Positions 52,829 through 62,870 are shown, numbered from the stretch's first letter. The stretch is DNA of 64,000 nt from Sorangium cellulosum So ce56 (GCF_000067165.1 NC_010162.1:1984001-2048000), one strand, 5' to 3'. The notes: generated by a model from the letters alone, not told the origin. Translations and numbers: made by a program.

Positions 52829-53114
52829 CGGGACCGACGCGCCTGTACAAGCAAGTTCGCATGGAAAGTTCCTTTCAGAGCACGCGGAACGCGAGGCGAT
52901 CCGCGAAAGGTCCTCGGCCTCCAGCGCCGGCGGCCCAGCGGCCGGTGACGCTCGGAGACCGAGGATCAATGAATGACCTCCATGATTGCCCGAGCCGCTC
53001 GGACCCAATCACGAAAGCGACGGGCGCCGCATATTCCCGGTGGGTTGGAGTTTTGCATGCGAGCGTCACGCGCGACGGCGCCTGGGCGACGCCGATCTGG
53101 GCATCCGACCTATG

Positions 53115-53834
53115 TCAGGACAGCGCGCGGATATCCATCGTGATGTCGCCCATGACGTCCGCGTAGCGGAGCGCGATGTCCTTGGCGTCGTCCAGAGACG
53201 GCACATCGACGATGACGTACCCGCCGATCAGCTCCTTGGCTTCGGCGAACGGCCCGTCGGTCACCTTGTGCTTGCCGCCGGTCGACACGATCCGAGCGCC
53301 CTTCGCGCTCGGCTGCATTCCCTCGGTCGCGAGCAGCACGCCGGCCCGGGTCATCTCCTCGATGAGGCCACCCATCGCCGCCATCAGCTCCGGCGCGGGC
53401 GGCGCGTCGCCTCCCGCCTCGTCGTGGCAGTGGACCGCCATGTACCGCGTCGTCGTGAGCCCCTCGGGCTTCGGCGCCACGCCGAGATCCCACATCTCCG
53501 TCACAGGCCGGATGTCGATGTCGACGTCGCCGATCAGGGCGGCGAACCGCGACACCCAGCCGATCGCCTCGTCGAGCGACGTGACGCGGAGGACCGCGAA
53601 GCCGGCGGGCACCGCCTTCGCGCCGCCGAAGGGCCCTCGGGTGACGGTGCGCCGGCCGCCGGCGAACTGGAGGCGAACGCCCTCGGAGCTGGGGCGGAGC
53701 CCATCGCCGCCGCGCAGCACCCCCGTCTTCACCAGGTCCCCCATCATCTGCCCCACACGCGCGATGAACTCGGGGCTCGGCATCGCGCCGGCTTCGGTCT
53801 GTGCGTTGGTCCTGTGCATGATCATGAAACGCAT
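53115..53834 (-). CDS. Tandem YCII-domain protein
   Basis: The protein is 239 residues from ATG 53834, preceded on the minus strand by AAGGAG. Two DGPF/YCII-related domains are fused: residues 1-110 (MRFMIMHRT..RGPFGGAKAVPAGFAVLRV) and 120-239 (MAVHCHDE..DGPFAEAKELIGGYVIVDV). YCII proteins are small dimeric ferredoxin-like folds, some of which act as enzymes or with sigma factors. The tandem form makes an internal pseudo-dimer. The flanking genes are unrelated. Confidence 0.85.
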   Translation of the reverse strand: MRFMIMHRTNAQTEAGAMPSPEFIARVGQMMGDLVKTGVLRGGDGLRPSSEGVRLQFAGGRRTVTRGPFGGAKAVPAGFAVLRVTSLDEAIGWVSRFAALIGDVDIDIRPVTEMWDLGVAPKPEGLTTTRYMAVHCHDEAGGDAPPAPELMAAMGGLIEEMTRAGVLLATEGMQPSAKGARIVSTGGKHKVTDGPFAEAKELIGGYVIVDVPSLDDAKDIALRYADVMGDITMDIRALS

Positions 53835-54180
53835 GTCCACATTCTCCTTGGTATGGGCCGACAGGGAGCTCATGAGCCGCCGCCGTCCAGCTCGACGCTC
53901 TTCTCTCGAGGTCTCCCGGAGCGGTGGCCCTCACGCGCCGGCGTGCTCGCTGCGGCCGTGCTCGTTCGTGCCCTCGCTCCGGTCCCTGGCGCTGTCTGCT
54001 CGTGTACTCTTCCCACGGGGTCGTTACCGGGAGGAAGCCCGGCGTTCAGCAGGGCGACGAACGGAGGCGCGCCGGATCGACACGCGGGAGCATTTTTTTT
54101 CGCGCCGCCGCGGGGACGCGCCCGGGCGCGCCGGCCGTCCCCTCACGGGCCGCGCGCCTCCGCGGCGGCGCTGGCCGCGG
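53835..54180. other. 346-bp intergenic region
   Basis: No gene is recognised. An isolated run of eight T (54093-54100) stands out in GC-rich sequence, but I see no stem before it. Confidence 0.55.
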
Positions 54181-54405
54181 TCACGCCGCCAGTCGGTGCT
54201 CGATCTCGATCGGCGTGAGCGGCGGCGGCTGCTCGTCGATGACGAGCGCGCTGCCCGGGTGCTGGCGGACGAGCTCCTCCGTGGACTCGATCGCTTCCTG
54301 CATCGTGCCGTACGGGAGCGAGCGGGTGACGTATCCCTCGGCCGCGACCACCCAGCCCCAGCCGTCGGGGTCCGGCATGACGTGGTATGTGAGCCTCTGT
54401 GTCAT
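54181..54405 (-). CDS. DUF2188-like small protein
   Basis: This 74-residue protein starts at ATG 54405, seven bases after GGAGG. The sequence WGWVVAAEGYVTRSLPYGTMQEAIESTEELVRQ resembles the DUF2188 pattern: a two-strand hairpin with a central Trp, followed by a helix that spans the AIE.A.EL repeat, then LVIDEQ. Function is unknown. It lies 70 bases upstream of nothing it is known to serve; the MglA gene is on the same strand before it. Confidence 0.7.
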   Translation of the reverse strand: MTQRLTYHVMPDPDGWGWVVAAEGYVTRSLPYGTMQEAIESTEELVRQHPGSALVIDEQPPPLTPIEIEHRLAA

Positions 54406-54475
54406 GGTGTGTCCTCCCTCCGGGAGGGTGAGCTCGGCGCGCGCGAGCAGCAAGAGGCCTTCGCTCGCGAAGGCC

Positions 54476-55066
54476 CTACCCGTGCCGGCGCTGCATCTCC
54501 TTGAGGGCGAGCTTCGCGATCGCCCTCAGGGTGTCGAACACGCCGCGGCCGCTCGCCGCCGCGGCCTCGAACTCGGGCGCCCCGTCCGGGTTGAGGAGCT
54601 CCCGGAGCTCCGCGACATCGGCGATGCCGTCGAGATCGCGCTTGTTGTACTGGATGACGAACGGCAGCCGGCCGGGCGAGCGGCCCTCCTCGGCGAGGTT
54701 GTCCCAGAGGTCCGCCATCGACTCGACGTTCGCGTCGAGCCGGGCGCGCTGCGAGTCCGCCACGAACACGACGCCATCCAGCCCCTTCAGGATGAGCTTC
54801 CGGCTCGCCCTGTAGAAGATCTGGCCCGGCACCGTGTAGAGCTGAAGGCGCGTCCGGAAGCCCGACAGGCCCCCGAGATCGAGCGGCAGGAAATCGAAGA
54901 ACAGCGTGCGATCACTCTCGGTCTTGAGCGAGATGAGCCGCCCCTTGGCGGCCGGTACCGTCCGGTCGTACACGTACTGAAGGTTCGTCGTCTTGCCGCA
55001 GAGACCGGGCCCGTAATAGACGATCTTGCAGTAGATCTCCCGGCTCGCATAGTTGATGAACGCCAT
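54476..55066 (-). CDS. mglA-like: MglA-type Ras-like GTPase
   Basis: The protein is 196 residues and closely follows Myxococcus MglA: MAFINYASREIYCKIVYYGP, the P-loop GPGLCGKTTN, the LFFDFLPLDLG switch segment, YTVPGQIFYRASRKLILKGLDG (switch II), IQYNKRDLDG (NKxD), and a C-terminal GRGVFDTL. MglA is the GTPase that sets front-rear polarity in gliding cells. The usual partner MglB, a Roadblock protein, is not adjacent here. A paralogue role other than polarity is possible. Confidence 0.93.
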   Translation of the reverse strand: MAFINYASREIYCKIVYYGPGLCGKTTNLQYVYDRTVPAAKGRLISLKTESDRTLFFDFLPLDLGGLSGFRTRLQLYTVPGQIFYRASRKLILKGLDGVVFVADSQRARLDANVESMADLWDNLAEEGRSPGRLPFVIQYNKRDLDGIADVAELRELLNPDGAPEFEAAAASGRGVFDTLRAIAKLALKEMQRRHG

Positions 55067-55424
55067 CGGCGTGCTCCTCCAGAGTCGACGTTCGAGGGGA
55101 GGCAAGGCCCGTCCCCGCATTGAAAACGAAGGCGACTGTCTTTCATCGCCTTGGAAGCGATGGAGACCGTCGTGAAGCGCATTGGAAACGAAGGCGATCA
55201 CCGGCCGCCGCCCGACGCGGCGGCCGTGGTCGACTCCTGCGCTGGGAGGGAGGCGGCGGCCGCTCTCCCCACGATTTCATGCGCCGCGCCGGGGGCGCCG
55301 CGGCTCGCCCACGGCGCGCCGCGCGGCGCGCCCCGCTCGCTGCTCCCCGCGCTACGTCACGCGTGGCCGGCGGCGAGCGGACGCGCCGCCGCTGCCGCCG
55401 CGGGCGGCGCCGCGCCGGCGGCGA
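55067..55424. other. Intergenic region with direct repeats upstream of the GTPase
   Basis: No gene is present. Two near-identical 20-base copies (GCATTGAAAACGAAGGCGA and GCATTGGAAACGAAGGCGA) start at 55117 and 55179. The first overlaps an AAGGCGA/TCGCCTT inverted repeat. They may mark an operator or promoter of the MglA gene, which is transcribed leftward from 55066. Confidence 0.5.
55117..55198. repeat. Paired 19-bp direct repeats with an internal hairpin
   Basis: Copies at 55117-55135 and 55179-55197 differ at one position; the 62-base period puts them on the same face of the helix about six turns apart. AAGGCGA and TCGCCTT between them form a 7-bp stem. Confidence 0.65.
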
Positions 55425-56672
55425 TCACGAAGACGCGTCGGCGATCGCGTGGAGGGCCGCCACGAAGCCCTCCAGGGAGGCGTCGCGCGCGTCGCTGTGC
55501 TTCACCAGCCGCTCGTTCACGGCGATGAGCTCCACCACGTCCGGGCTCGCGCCCGGGACCCGCCGGAGCTCGTGCACGGCGCGGCTCACCCGCGACGGCG
55601 GGTCGAGGCACGCGAGCGCCGACAGCGCCGCCGTCGCGCCCGCCTCGCGGCCCGCCGCGAGCGCCTCCCGCGCCATCCCGAGCAGCACAAGCGCGAAGGC
55701 GACCTGGATCGCCTCCAGGAAGCCGCGGGAGATCTCCTTGCCGCCCTGGCTGGCCTCGCTCCACGCGAGCGTCACGAGCTCGCCTATCTCCGAGAAGGCG
55801 CGCCTCGACATCAGCGTGGAGAGCGTCTCCAGGCCGTGTTTGTCCCACGCCGCCCGCGTCGTCAGCTGGCGCGCGAGCCAGGAGAGCACGGCATACGCGT
55901 CGTCCCCCGCCCGGATCGCGCCGAGCGCGATGTCCATCAGCGCGGCCCGCGCCACGCCGTGCGCCTCGAGCCAGCCAAGCAGGTTCGCCCGCTCCGCGCC
56001 CCGCGGCGTCCGGCGCGCCTTCTCGAGGATCGCGTCCCGGAGCGCCGGGGGAAAATGGAGGATATCGACGCTCCAGTCCTCGTCCGAGCCGCGCGCGCGC
56101 TCCATCGCCAGCGCGGCCAGCGCGTCGTCGTCGAGCGAGAGCGCCCCGGCCCGCCTCGCCGCGAGGATCTTCGGGACCGGGAGATCGCGCAGCGCGGGGC
56201 GCTCGCCGTTCAGGCCGTCGAGCTCGTCCCCGTCGAGCAGCGGCGGCAGCCCCTTGTGGACCTTGGGCGCGAGGATGAACCCCGAGGGCCACTGGACAGG
56301 CTCGCGCCGGCAACGCTCGAGCACGCGCTCGTAGATCGCCGCCGGGACCTTGCCGCGCACGAGATCCGACAGCTCGATCCACTCCTCCTCGTCGAGCACG
56401 AGGCGCGGCACGCCCAGCACCTCGTGCTGGAAGTGCGCGGGATCCTGGATCGCGAGCCGCGCGAGCTGCCGGATCACCGGCCCGCTGAAGCCGCTCTCGC
56501 AGCGCGCCCTCCAGCGCAGGAGATCGGATGTCCCGAGCTCGTCGATGTGCTCGGACAGGAAGGCATGATCGTCTGGCTCCAGCGACGGCTGACGGAGCAC
56601 ATGAAAGAACGCGACGGGACGGGCACGGCCCCGGTGCGCGCGCACCAGGGCCTCAATCTCCGCCTTTCGCAT
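55425..56672 (-). CDS. Unrecognised 415-residue helical protein
   Basis: The protein is all-helical, acidic and Arg-rich, with no membrane segment, signal or known motif. Repeated patterns of short helices (VGVPRLVLDEEEWIELSDL; ALAALAMERARGSDEDW; RTPRGAERANLLGWLEAHG) suggest an alpha-alpha solenoid. The ATG at 56672 is about 200 bases from the stop of the giant kinase gene. No neighbour gives a clue. Confidence 0.65.
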   Translation of the reverse strand: MRKAEIEALVRAHRGRARPVAFFHVLRQPSLEPDDHAFLSEHIDELGTSDLLRWRARCESGFSGPVIRQLARLAIQDPAHFQHEVLGVPRLVLDEEEWIELSDLVRGKVPAAIYERVLERCRREPVQWPSGFILAPKVHKGLPPLLDGDELDGLNGERPALRDLPVPKILAARRAGALSLDDDALAALAMERARGSDEDWSVDILHFPPALRDAILEKARRTPRGAERANLLGWLEAHGVARAALMDIALGAIRAGDDAYAVLSWLARQLTTRAAWDKHGLETLSTLMSRRAFSEIGELVTLAWSEASQGGKEISRGFLEAIQVAFALVLLGMAREALAAGREAGATAALSALACLDPPSRVSRAVHELRRVPGASPDVVELIAVNERLVKHSDARDASLEGFVAALHAIADASS

Positions 56673-56840
56673 GGCGTGACCTCATCACCCGAGACCCCAT
56701 GTGGGATCAGGGACACTCTCAGGTCCATCGTCGCCAGGCGCGAGCGCGGCCCGTCATGACTCGTCGGTCGGTGGAATGACGGATCCTGTTCCTGACCGGT
56801 ATGCCCAGGGTAGCGCCGGCGCGCCCGCTGTCAACGCGCT

Positions 56841-56876
56841 CGTCGCTACCCTCGCTACTCTAGCTACTCTCGCTAC
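56841..56876. repeat. Four 9-bp tandem repeats at the 3' end of the kinase gene
   Basis: Units CGTCGCTAC, CCTCGCTAC, TCTAGCTAC and TCTCGCTAC follow without gaps, ending five bases before the kinase stop codon (56881-56883). They are in the downstream region of the minus-strand gene. Confidence 0.75.
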
Positions 56877-56880
56877 TCGA

Positions 56881-59800
56881 TTACTCGATGCGCTGCCCCC
56901 GCCGCGGCTCCCGGCCGCGTGCGGGCGGGTCGACGTCGCGCGAGAGCGGCAGCTCGACGGAGAACGTCGAGCCCTCGCCGATCTCGCTCGATACGCTCAC
57001 CCGCCCTCCGTGCGCCTCGACGATGGTGCGCGTGATGTAGAGGCCCAGCCCGAGCCCGCCGTAATGACGCGACGAGACGCCCCGGCGATACCGCTCGAAG
57101 ACCTGCTCTCGCACGTCGGCGGGGATGCCGATGCCATGATCGGTCACCGAGAGCCGGGCGGTCTCTCCGTCCGACGCGATGGTGAGCTCGAGCGGCTTGC
57201 CCCCGCCGAACTTGATCGCGTTGCTCAGCAGGTTGGTCACGACCTGCTCGAGGCGCTGCGCGTCCCAGCGGCCGACGACCGGCCCGGCTGCGCGCACGTC
57301 GAGCGCGCAGCCCGCCCGCGCGAGCTGGTCGTCCAGGTACGTCGTGACCTCTCCCACGATCGCGCGGAGATCGATCTCGATCGGATCGAGCTCCAGGCGC
57401 CCCGCGTGGATGCGGGAGACGTCGAGGAGCATGTCGACGAGGGCGACGAGGCGCTTGGTCTGCCGCTGCGAGAGATCGACCGACGCGCGCGCCCGCTCGA
57501 TGCCCTCCGCGCCGCGCGAGAGCTTCTTCTCCATCGAGTGGACGGCGAGCTGCAAGCTGGTCAGCGGCGTCCGGAGCTCGTGCGAGGCGACGGAGAGGAA
57601 CTCGTCCCGCGCGCGGACGGCCTCCTCCGCGCGGGCGCGCGCCCGCTGCTCGTCCGCGAGCAGGCGGTCCCGCTGCTGCTCGGCCTGCACGCGCGTCGTG
57701 ACGTCGCGGAAGCTCCAGACCCGCCCGACGATGCGCCCGCTCACGCGCTGAGGCTGGGAGTAGCGCTCGAAGACCCTCCCGTCGTCGAACGTCAAGGTGT
57801 CGATGCCGCTCGCCTCGCGGGGGTCGTCGACGCTCCTCGTCATCCTCGCTTCCTGGAGGAGCTGCTCGGAGTCCGCGAGCTGATCGAGGCAGAGCGCCAG
57901 GCGGTCGTCCTGCGAGAGGAGCACCTGCTCGGGGATACCCCACATCTCCCTGAACCTGCGGTTGTGCCGCACGGGGCGGCCCGCGTCGTCGACGACAAGG
58001 ATGCCGTCCGCCGTCGAGTCGAGCGTGGCCTCGAGCAGCGCGTGCGAGTGGCGCAGCATCTCCTCGGCGCGCTTGCGCTCGGTGACGTCCGTCGCGATCC
58101 CGCACACCGCATAGGACCGCCCGTCCGGATGGCGCAGCGGGAACTTGAGGGAGAGGAAGGTGTGGATGCCGTCGGGGGCCGCGACGTACTCGTCCCTCTC
58201 GATGGGGTGGTCCTCCCGCAGCGCGGCGAGATCGTTGGCGCGCACCGCGTCGGCGATCTCGGCCGGGAACAGCTCGTGGTCGGTCTTGCCGAGGATGTCC
58301 TCGCGGCTCACGTGCACGACGTCCTCGTAACGGCGGTTGATGAGCAGGTACCGCCCGTCCGGGGCCTTGACGAACACGACGGCGGGCGTGTTGTCGAGGA
58401 TGGCCTGCAGGAGCGCGTTGCTGTCGTGCAGGGACGCCTCCGCGCGCCGGCGCTGCGCGTTCTCCTGCTGGAGCTCGCCGTAGAGCCGCGCGTTCTCGAG
58501 CGAGATGGCCGCCTGCGACGCGAGGACGTCGAGGACGCCCAGCTCCGCGGTGGAGAAGGCGCCCGGGACCAGGTTGTTCTCGAGGTAGAGCAGGCCCACC
58601 GCCTCGTCCTGGCGCACGATGGGCACGCCGAGGGCCGAGCGCCGGCGGCACGACGCGCCGCCGAAATAGGGATCCATCGCGAACCGGTGGGGCACGGCCG
58701 CGTCGGCGATCGCGATGGGCTTGCGGGCGCGGACGACGGCCGTGCAGAGCGACAGGGGCACCTGCGACGGCGCCGCGAGGTGGCCGGCGGGGCCGAAGGC
58801 GCGCTCTCCGTCGCCGCTCGCCTCCACCAGGACGAGGCCCTCCGGCGACGCGAGGAGCAGGCAGCCGCGCTGCGCGCCCACGTGCTCCATGGCCACGAGC
58901 AGGAGCCGGGCGTGCAGCTGGGGCAGGACCAGCGCGCTCGAGATCTCCTGCGAGGCCTTCAGAATACCGAGCATATCCAGGTATTGGACGTCGCCACCCC
59001 CGGACGCGGGCCGCCGCGCGAGCTCGGGGTGCTGCTGGAGCAGGGCGCAGACCTTCGCCCGCGCGCCCCAGGCCTCGTAGCTGTCGCGGGCGCGCGCGAG
59101 GTAGGCGCTCGCCGCCGTGTCGAGCCCCCGCTGCTCGTAGAAGCGCGCGCAGAGCTCGCTGGCGAGCGCCTCGACCTCGATGAACCCGCCCGCGCGGGCG
59201 CCGTCGAGGGCCTGCTCGTACCCGCGCTCCGCGGCGAGCTCATCGCCCGAGAGGCGCGCGAGCTCGGCCGAGACCAGGGCCGCCTGGTGTGCGAAGTTCT
59301 CCGGGGACGCGTCCGCCAGCGCCGCCAGGTGGGCGAGGTGCGCGCGCACGGCCTCGAGGCAGGCCGGCGGGGGCGCGCGGGCGTGGCCGGCGGAGCGCGC
59401 GAGCGCCGCGTAGAAGTGGACCTGGGCGGCGCCGAGGAAGCGGCGCGCGGCGCTCAGCAAGGCGCCCGCGCGCTCCGCCGCCCCGGCGGCCTCGGCCAGA
59501 TCGCCGAGGAGCACGCGCGTCTGCAGGTCGAGGAGATGGCCATAGAAGGCCCTGATCGGCGCCCTCCGCGCGAGCTCCTCCGCGGAGCACCCCGGAGGGC
59601 GGCCGGGCGTGGATGGGTCGCGCAGCCGCGCGAGCAGCCGCAGCTGATCGCGGAAGATGTCCTGGTCCACCGGGACGCAGGTGCGCTCGGCGAGCGCGAG
59701 GCGCCGCGAAGCCTCCTCGGCGACGTCGTCGAGGGAGTCGCCGACGAACAGCCGAAACGCGATGAGCTGGTGGCCGAAGTAGCAGGAGAAGGGGTAGTTG

Positions 59801-62800
59801 CCGGCGGAGATCGCCGCGTCCAGCTCGCGCCGCGCGAGCTCCAGACAGCGTCGGACAGGCATCTCCAGGTAGCCGAGCAAGACGATGAACGTGAAGCTCG
59901 CCCTGGGCCTGTAGGGCGAGAGCTCCTCGCGCTGGGCGAGCCGGTAGCCCGCCTCGCCGAAGGCGAACGCGTCCGCGGGGCGCCCGCGCCGCTCGGCGAG
60001 GACGAGCCCGAAGGTCGCGTAGGCGGCCGCGGAGCTGCTCGTGTTCCCGTGCGTCAGCGAGAGCTCCACCGCGGCGCTGGCGGCGGCCGCCATGACGTCC
60101 CAGCTCGCGTGGTAGGCGGGCTGATACAGCGTGGCGGCGAGATCGCAGACGGCCCGGGCCCGCGGGTCGGTCATGGGCGGCAGGTCCGGGAGGGCGGCGA
60201 TGGCGAGGGCGCCGCCCTCGAGGCGATCCAGGACCGCCGCGACGGCGGCGTCCACCGCGGCGGCCTCCGGGTGGCGCGGCAGGGGGAGCCCGCAGTTGCC
60301 GAAGCCCGCGACGCAGCTCTCGACGGCGGCGTCCATCGCGCCTCGCGCGACCTGGATCTCGGCGAGCAGGGCGTACACGGTCGCGGCCACGCAGCGCCCG
60401 GAGGCGCGCTCGCACAGCGACGCGCAGATGCGCTCCGCGGCCGCGAGCTCGCCGGTCGCGAACCGGCACTGGGCCAGCGCGAAGTCGAGCTCGAACGCGA
60501 GCCCCGCGCGCGCCGCCTCCCCCGGCGCGCCCGCGAGCAGCTCGGCGCCCAGCAGGAAGAACCCGATGGCCGCGGCGTGGTGGGTCGCGGCCTGCGCCTT
60601 CCGGCCCGCGCGCAGGTTGAGCTCGGCGGCCCGCGTCCGCTCCTCCGGAGACGTGATCCGCGGCGCGCCGCGGGTGATCTGGCGCACGATCTCGAAGAGC
60701 TGGGCCTCGACGCGGTCGGGCGGGAGGCCGTCGAGCAGGGCGCGCGCGGCGGCGAGGTGCGCCTCGGGCCGCTGCTCGGCGGGGGTGAGCTCGTAGGCGA
60801 CCTGATGGATGCGGTCGTGCAGGAAGCGGATCTCGCGGTCGATCCGGGCGATGAGCCGCAGGGCGAAGGCCGCCTGGAGGCGCTCGATGACGGCGTCTTC
60901 CGGGCAGCCGAGGAGGAGCGCAAGCGTCGTCAGATCCGCGGCGTCGCCGAACACGGCGAACCGCCGCAAGGCGTCCTGCGTGCCCGCGTCGAGGCCGCGG
61001 AGGTTCGCAGCGATGATCTCGGCGACGTCGTCCGAGCACCTCTTCGCCCGGATCTTCTCGAGATCCCACCGGAACGCTCGGGCGGTCGTCGAGAAGCGGA
61101 TCAGCCCTTCCTGGTGGAGCGTGCCCGCGAGCTGCGCGACGAACAGCGGATTTCCCCCTGTCTTCTCGTGGAGGCTCGCCGCGAGCGGGGCGACCTCCTC
61201 CCGGGGGGCGCGCAGCGAGTCGGCCACCCACGAGGTCACCGCGTCGGCGGACAGCGGGGCGATCGCGATCTCGGTCACGGCGACGTCCTGCTCGCGGAGC
61301 CGGCGGATCATCCGGCGCACCGCGTGGGAATCGGGGACCTCGTTGCTCCGGTACGCGCCGAGGATCAGCGTGTGGCGGACGCCGGGGTCGGTCGCCCAGC
61401 GCTCGACGACCTTCAGCGTCTCGGCGTCTGTCCACTGGAGATCGTCGAGGAAGACGATGAGCGGCTTCCCCGGCCGCGCGAGCGCGGCGAGGAGCTGGCC
61501 GAGCGCCAGCTGGAACCGCGCCTCGGCCTCGGGGGGCGGGATCTCGGGCGGCGGGCTCCGCTGGCCGAGGATCCGGGCGAGCGCCGGGAGCATGCCGGCC
61601 AGCAGCGGCGCGTTCGCGCCCAGCGTCCCCGCGAGGACGCGCTGCAGCTCCGCGCGCGACGCCTCGCCCTCTTCGAGGGCCTGGACGAGCGCGCCGTCCA
61701 GCGCCGCGAGGAGCGCCTCGCACGGGGCATGGCGCGGGGCCGCCTCGCACCTGCCGCCGGTGAAGCGCGCCGCGGGCGCGCGGACGGACTCGCCCAGGTG
61801 ATGGACCAGGCGCGTCTTGCCCACGCCCGGCAGGCCCGAGATCAGGACGATCTCCGTCCGGCCATCGCTCCCGACGCGCGCCACCGCGCTCTCCAGCCGC
61901 GCGACCTCGCCGGCCCGGCCGTAGAGCCCGGGGGTCAGCCGCAGAGGCGGCGGCACGTCGGCGAGGCCCGGCTGGAACGGCGCGATCCGCCCCTCCGTCC
62001 GGAGCGCCTCCCGGCACCGGACGAGATCGTGCTGGAGGCCGGCGGCGCTCTGGTACCTGTCCTCGGGGAGCTTCGCGAGCAGCTTCAGGACGACCTCCCC
62101 GACGGTCGAGGGCAGCCCGGGCACGGACACGAGCGGCGACGGGGGGACGACCGCGGCGTGGCAGTAGAGCCATCCCAGGAGATCGTTCGCGGCGAACGGC
62201 AGCCGTCCGGTGAGGAGCTCGAACAGGATCACCCCGAGGGAGTAGAGGTCCGAGCGGTGATCGATCGCCACGCCGAGGCGCCCGCCCTGCTCGAGCGACA
62301 GGTACGGCCACGTGCAGGCGGACGGACGGGCCGATCGGGGGCTACACCGGCCCGGCGAGAGCGACCAGGGGCTGAACCCGGTCAGCTTGATGGCGTCGCC
62401 GGGCAGGAGCATCACGCGGTGCGGGGTGAGGCCGAGGTGGACGATCTGCCGCCCGTGGATCGTCGCCAGCGCCCCGGCGATGCCGGTGGAGAGCCTCAGG
62501 AACCGGCGGAGATCCATGGGGGTGCCCATGAGGCGGGCGAGCGGCGTCGCTCCGCCGTCCTGGAGGACGAGCGCGGGCTGGCCATGGAACGTGCAGATCC
62601 GCGCCGCCTCCATGGCCACGTCGCAGCCGACCAGCCGCGTCGCCTCCAGCTCGCGCCGCAGCGCCTCGTACTCGGCCGTCGAGGGGTGAGCGACCTTCAG
62701 GGCCTTGACGAGGACGCTCCGCCCCGCCGGCTCGCGCGCCCGGTAGAGCGCGAAATCCGGCCCTTCGTCCAGCACGGCCTCCGCGAGGTATTCGGTCGCT

Positions 62801-62808
62801 GTCTGCAT
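56881..62808 (-). CDS. Hybrid Ser/Thr (pseudo)kinase / ATPase / GAF-PAS / histidine kinase
   Basis: The protein is 1975 residues from ATG 62808; upstream frame is not protein-like. In order: kinase-like domain (about 1-260), AAA/NACHT-type ATPase (300-560; ISGLPGVGKTRLVHH, LIVFLDDLQW), TPR region (600-1270), GAF (1285-1430), two PAS (1465-1715), HisKA (1735-1800; ASHELRTPLTS) and HATPase (1845-1965; NLLSNAIKFG, GLGLGLYI). This is the HstK-like trifunctional layout. The kinase part has the VLVKALK Lys, but HRD reads HLGLTP and DFG reads TGF, so phosphotransfer is probably lost. It probably integrates several signals into one phosphorelay; its response regulator is not adjacent. Confidence 0.93.
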   Translation of the reverse strand: MQTATEYLAEAVLDEGPDFALYRAREPAGRSVLVKALKVAHPSTAEYEALRRELEATRLVGCDVAMEAARICTFHGQPALVLQDGGATPLARLMGTPMDLRRFLRLSTGIAGALATIHGRQIVHLGLTPHRVMLLPGDAIKLTGFSPWSLSPGRCSPRSARPSACTWPYLSLEQGGRLGVAIDHRSDLYSLGVILFELLTGRLPFAANDLLGWLYCHAAVVPPSPLVSVPGLPSTVGEVVLKLLAKLPEDRYQSAAGLQHDLVRCREALRTEGRIAPFQPGLADVPPPLRLTPGLYGRAGEVARLESAVARVGSDGRTEIVLISGLPGVGKTRLVHHLGESVRAPAARFTGGRCEAAPRHAPCEALLAALDGALVQALEEGEASRAELQRVLAGTLGANAPLLAGMLPALARILGQRSPPPEIPPPEAEARFQLALGQLLAALARPGKPLIVFLDDLQWTDAETLKVVERWATDPGVRHTLILGAYRSNEVPDSHAVRRMIRRLREQDVAVTEIAIAPLSADAVTSWVADSLRAPREEVAPLAASLHEKTGGNPLFVAQLAGTLHQEGLIRFSTTARAFRWDLEKIRAKRCSDDVAEIIAANLRGLDAGTQDALRRFAVFGDAADLTTLALLLGCPEDAVIERLQAAFALRLIARIDREIRFLHDRIHQVAYELTPAEQRPEAHLAAARALLDGLPPDRVEAQLFEIVRQITRGAPRITSPEERTRAAELNLRAGRKAQAATHHAAAIGFFLLGAELLAGAPGEAARAGLAFELDFALAQCRFATGELAAAERICASLCERASGRCVAATVYALLAEIQVARGAMDAAVESCVAGFGNCGLPLPRHPEAAAVDAAVAAVLDRLEGGALAIAALPDLPPMTDPRARAVCDLAATLYQPAYHASWDVMAAAASAAVELSLTHGNTSSSAAAYATFGLVLAERRGRPADAFAFGEAGYRLAQREELSPYRPRASFTFIVLLGYLEMPVRRCLELARRELDAAISAGNYPFSCYFGHQLIAFRLFVGDSLDDVAEEASRRLALAERTCVPVDQDIFRDQLRLLARLRDPSTPGRPPGCSAEELARRAPIRAFYGHLLDLQTRVLLGDLAEAAGAAERAGALLSAARRFLGAAQVHFYAALARSAGHARAPPPACLEAVRAHLAHLAALADASPENFAHQAALVSAELARLSGDELAAERGYEQALDGARAGGFIEVEALASELCARFYEQRGLDTAASAYLARARDSYEAWGARAKVCALLQQHPELARRPASGGGDVQYLDMLGILKASQEISSALVLPQLHARLLLVAMEHVGAQRGCLLLASPEGLVLVEASGDGERAFGPAGHLAAPSQVPLSLCTAVVRARKPIAIADAAVPHRFAMDPYFGGASCRRRSALGVPIVRQDEAVGLLYLENNLVPGAFSTAELGVLDVLASQAAISLENARLYGELQQENAQRRRAEASLHDSNALLQAILDNTPAVVFVKAPDGRYLLINRRYEDVVHVSREDILGKTDHELFPAEIADAVRANDLAALREDHPIERDEYVAAPDGIHTFLSLKFPLRHPDGRSYAVCGIATDVTERKRAEEMLRHSHALLEATLDSTADGILVVDDAGRPVRHNRRFREMWGIPEQVLLSQDDRLALCLDQLADSEQLLQEARMTRSVDDPREASGIDTLTFDDGRVFERYSQPQRVSGRIVGRVWSFRDVTTRVQAEQQRDRLLADEQRARARAEEAVRARDEFLSVASHELRTPLTSLQLAVHSMEKKLSRGAEGIERARASVDLSQRQTKRLVALVDMLLDVSRIHAGRLELDPIEIDLRAIVGEVTTYLDDQLARAGCALDVRAAGPVVGRWDAQRLEQVVTNLLSNAIKFGGGKPLELTIASDGETARLSVTDHGIGIPADVREQVFERYRRGVSSRHYGGLGLGLYITRTIVEAHGGRVSVSSEIGEGSTFSVELPLSRDVDPPARGREPRRGQRIE

Positions 62809-62870
62809 GGCTCTGGCGTGCTGGGCGTGACACACGTCTCCGGGGCGCGGCTGCGCTCGAAAGCGCCTGC

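Noticed and set aside
54093..54100. Run of eight T as an intrinsic terminator
   Set aside because: No plus-strand gene ends upstream and I find no GC stem directly before the run.
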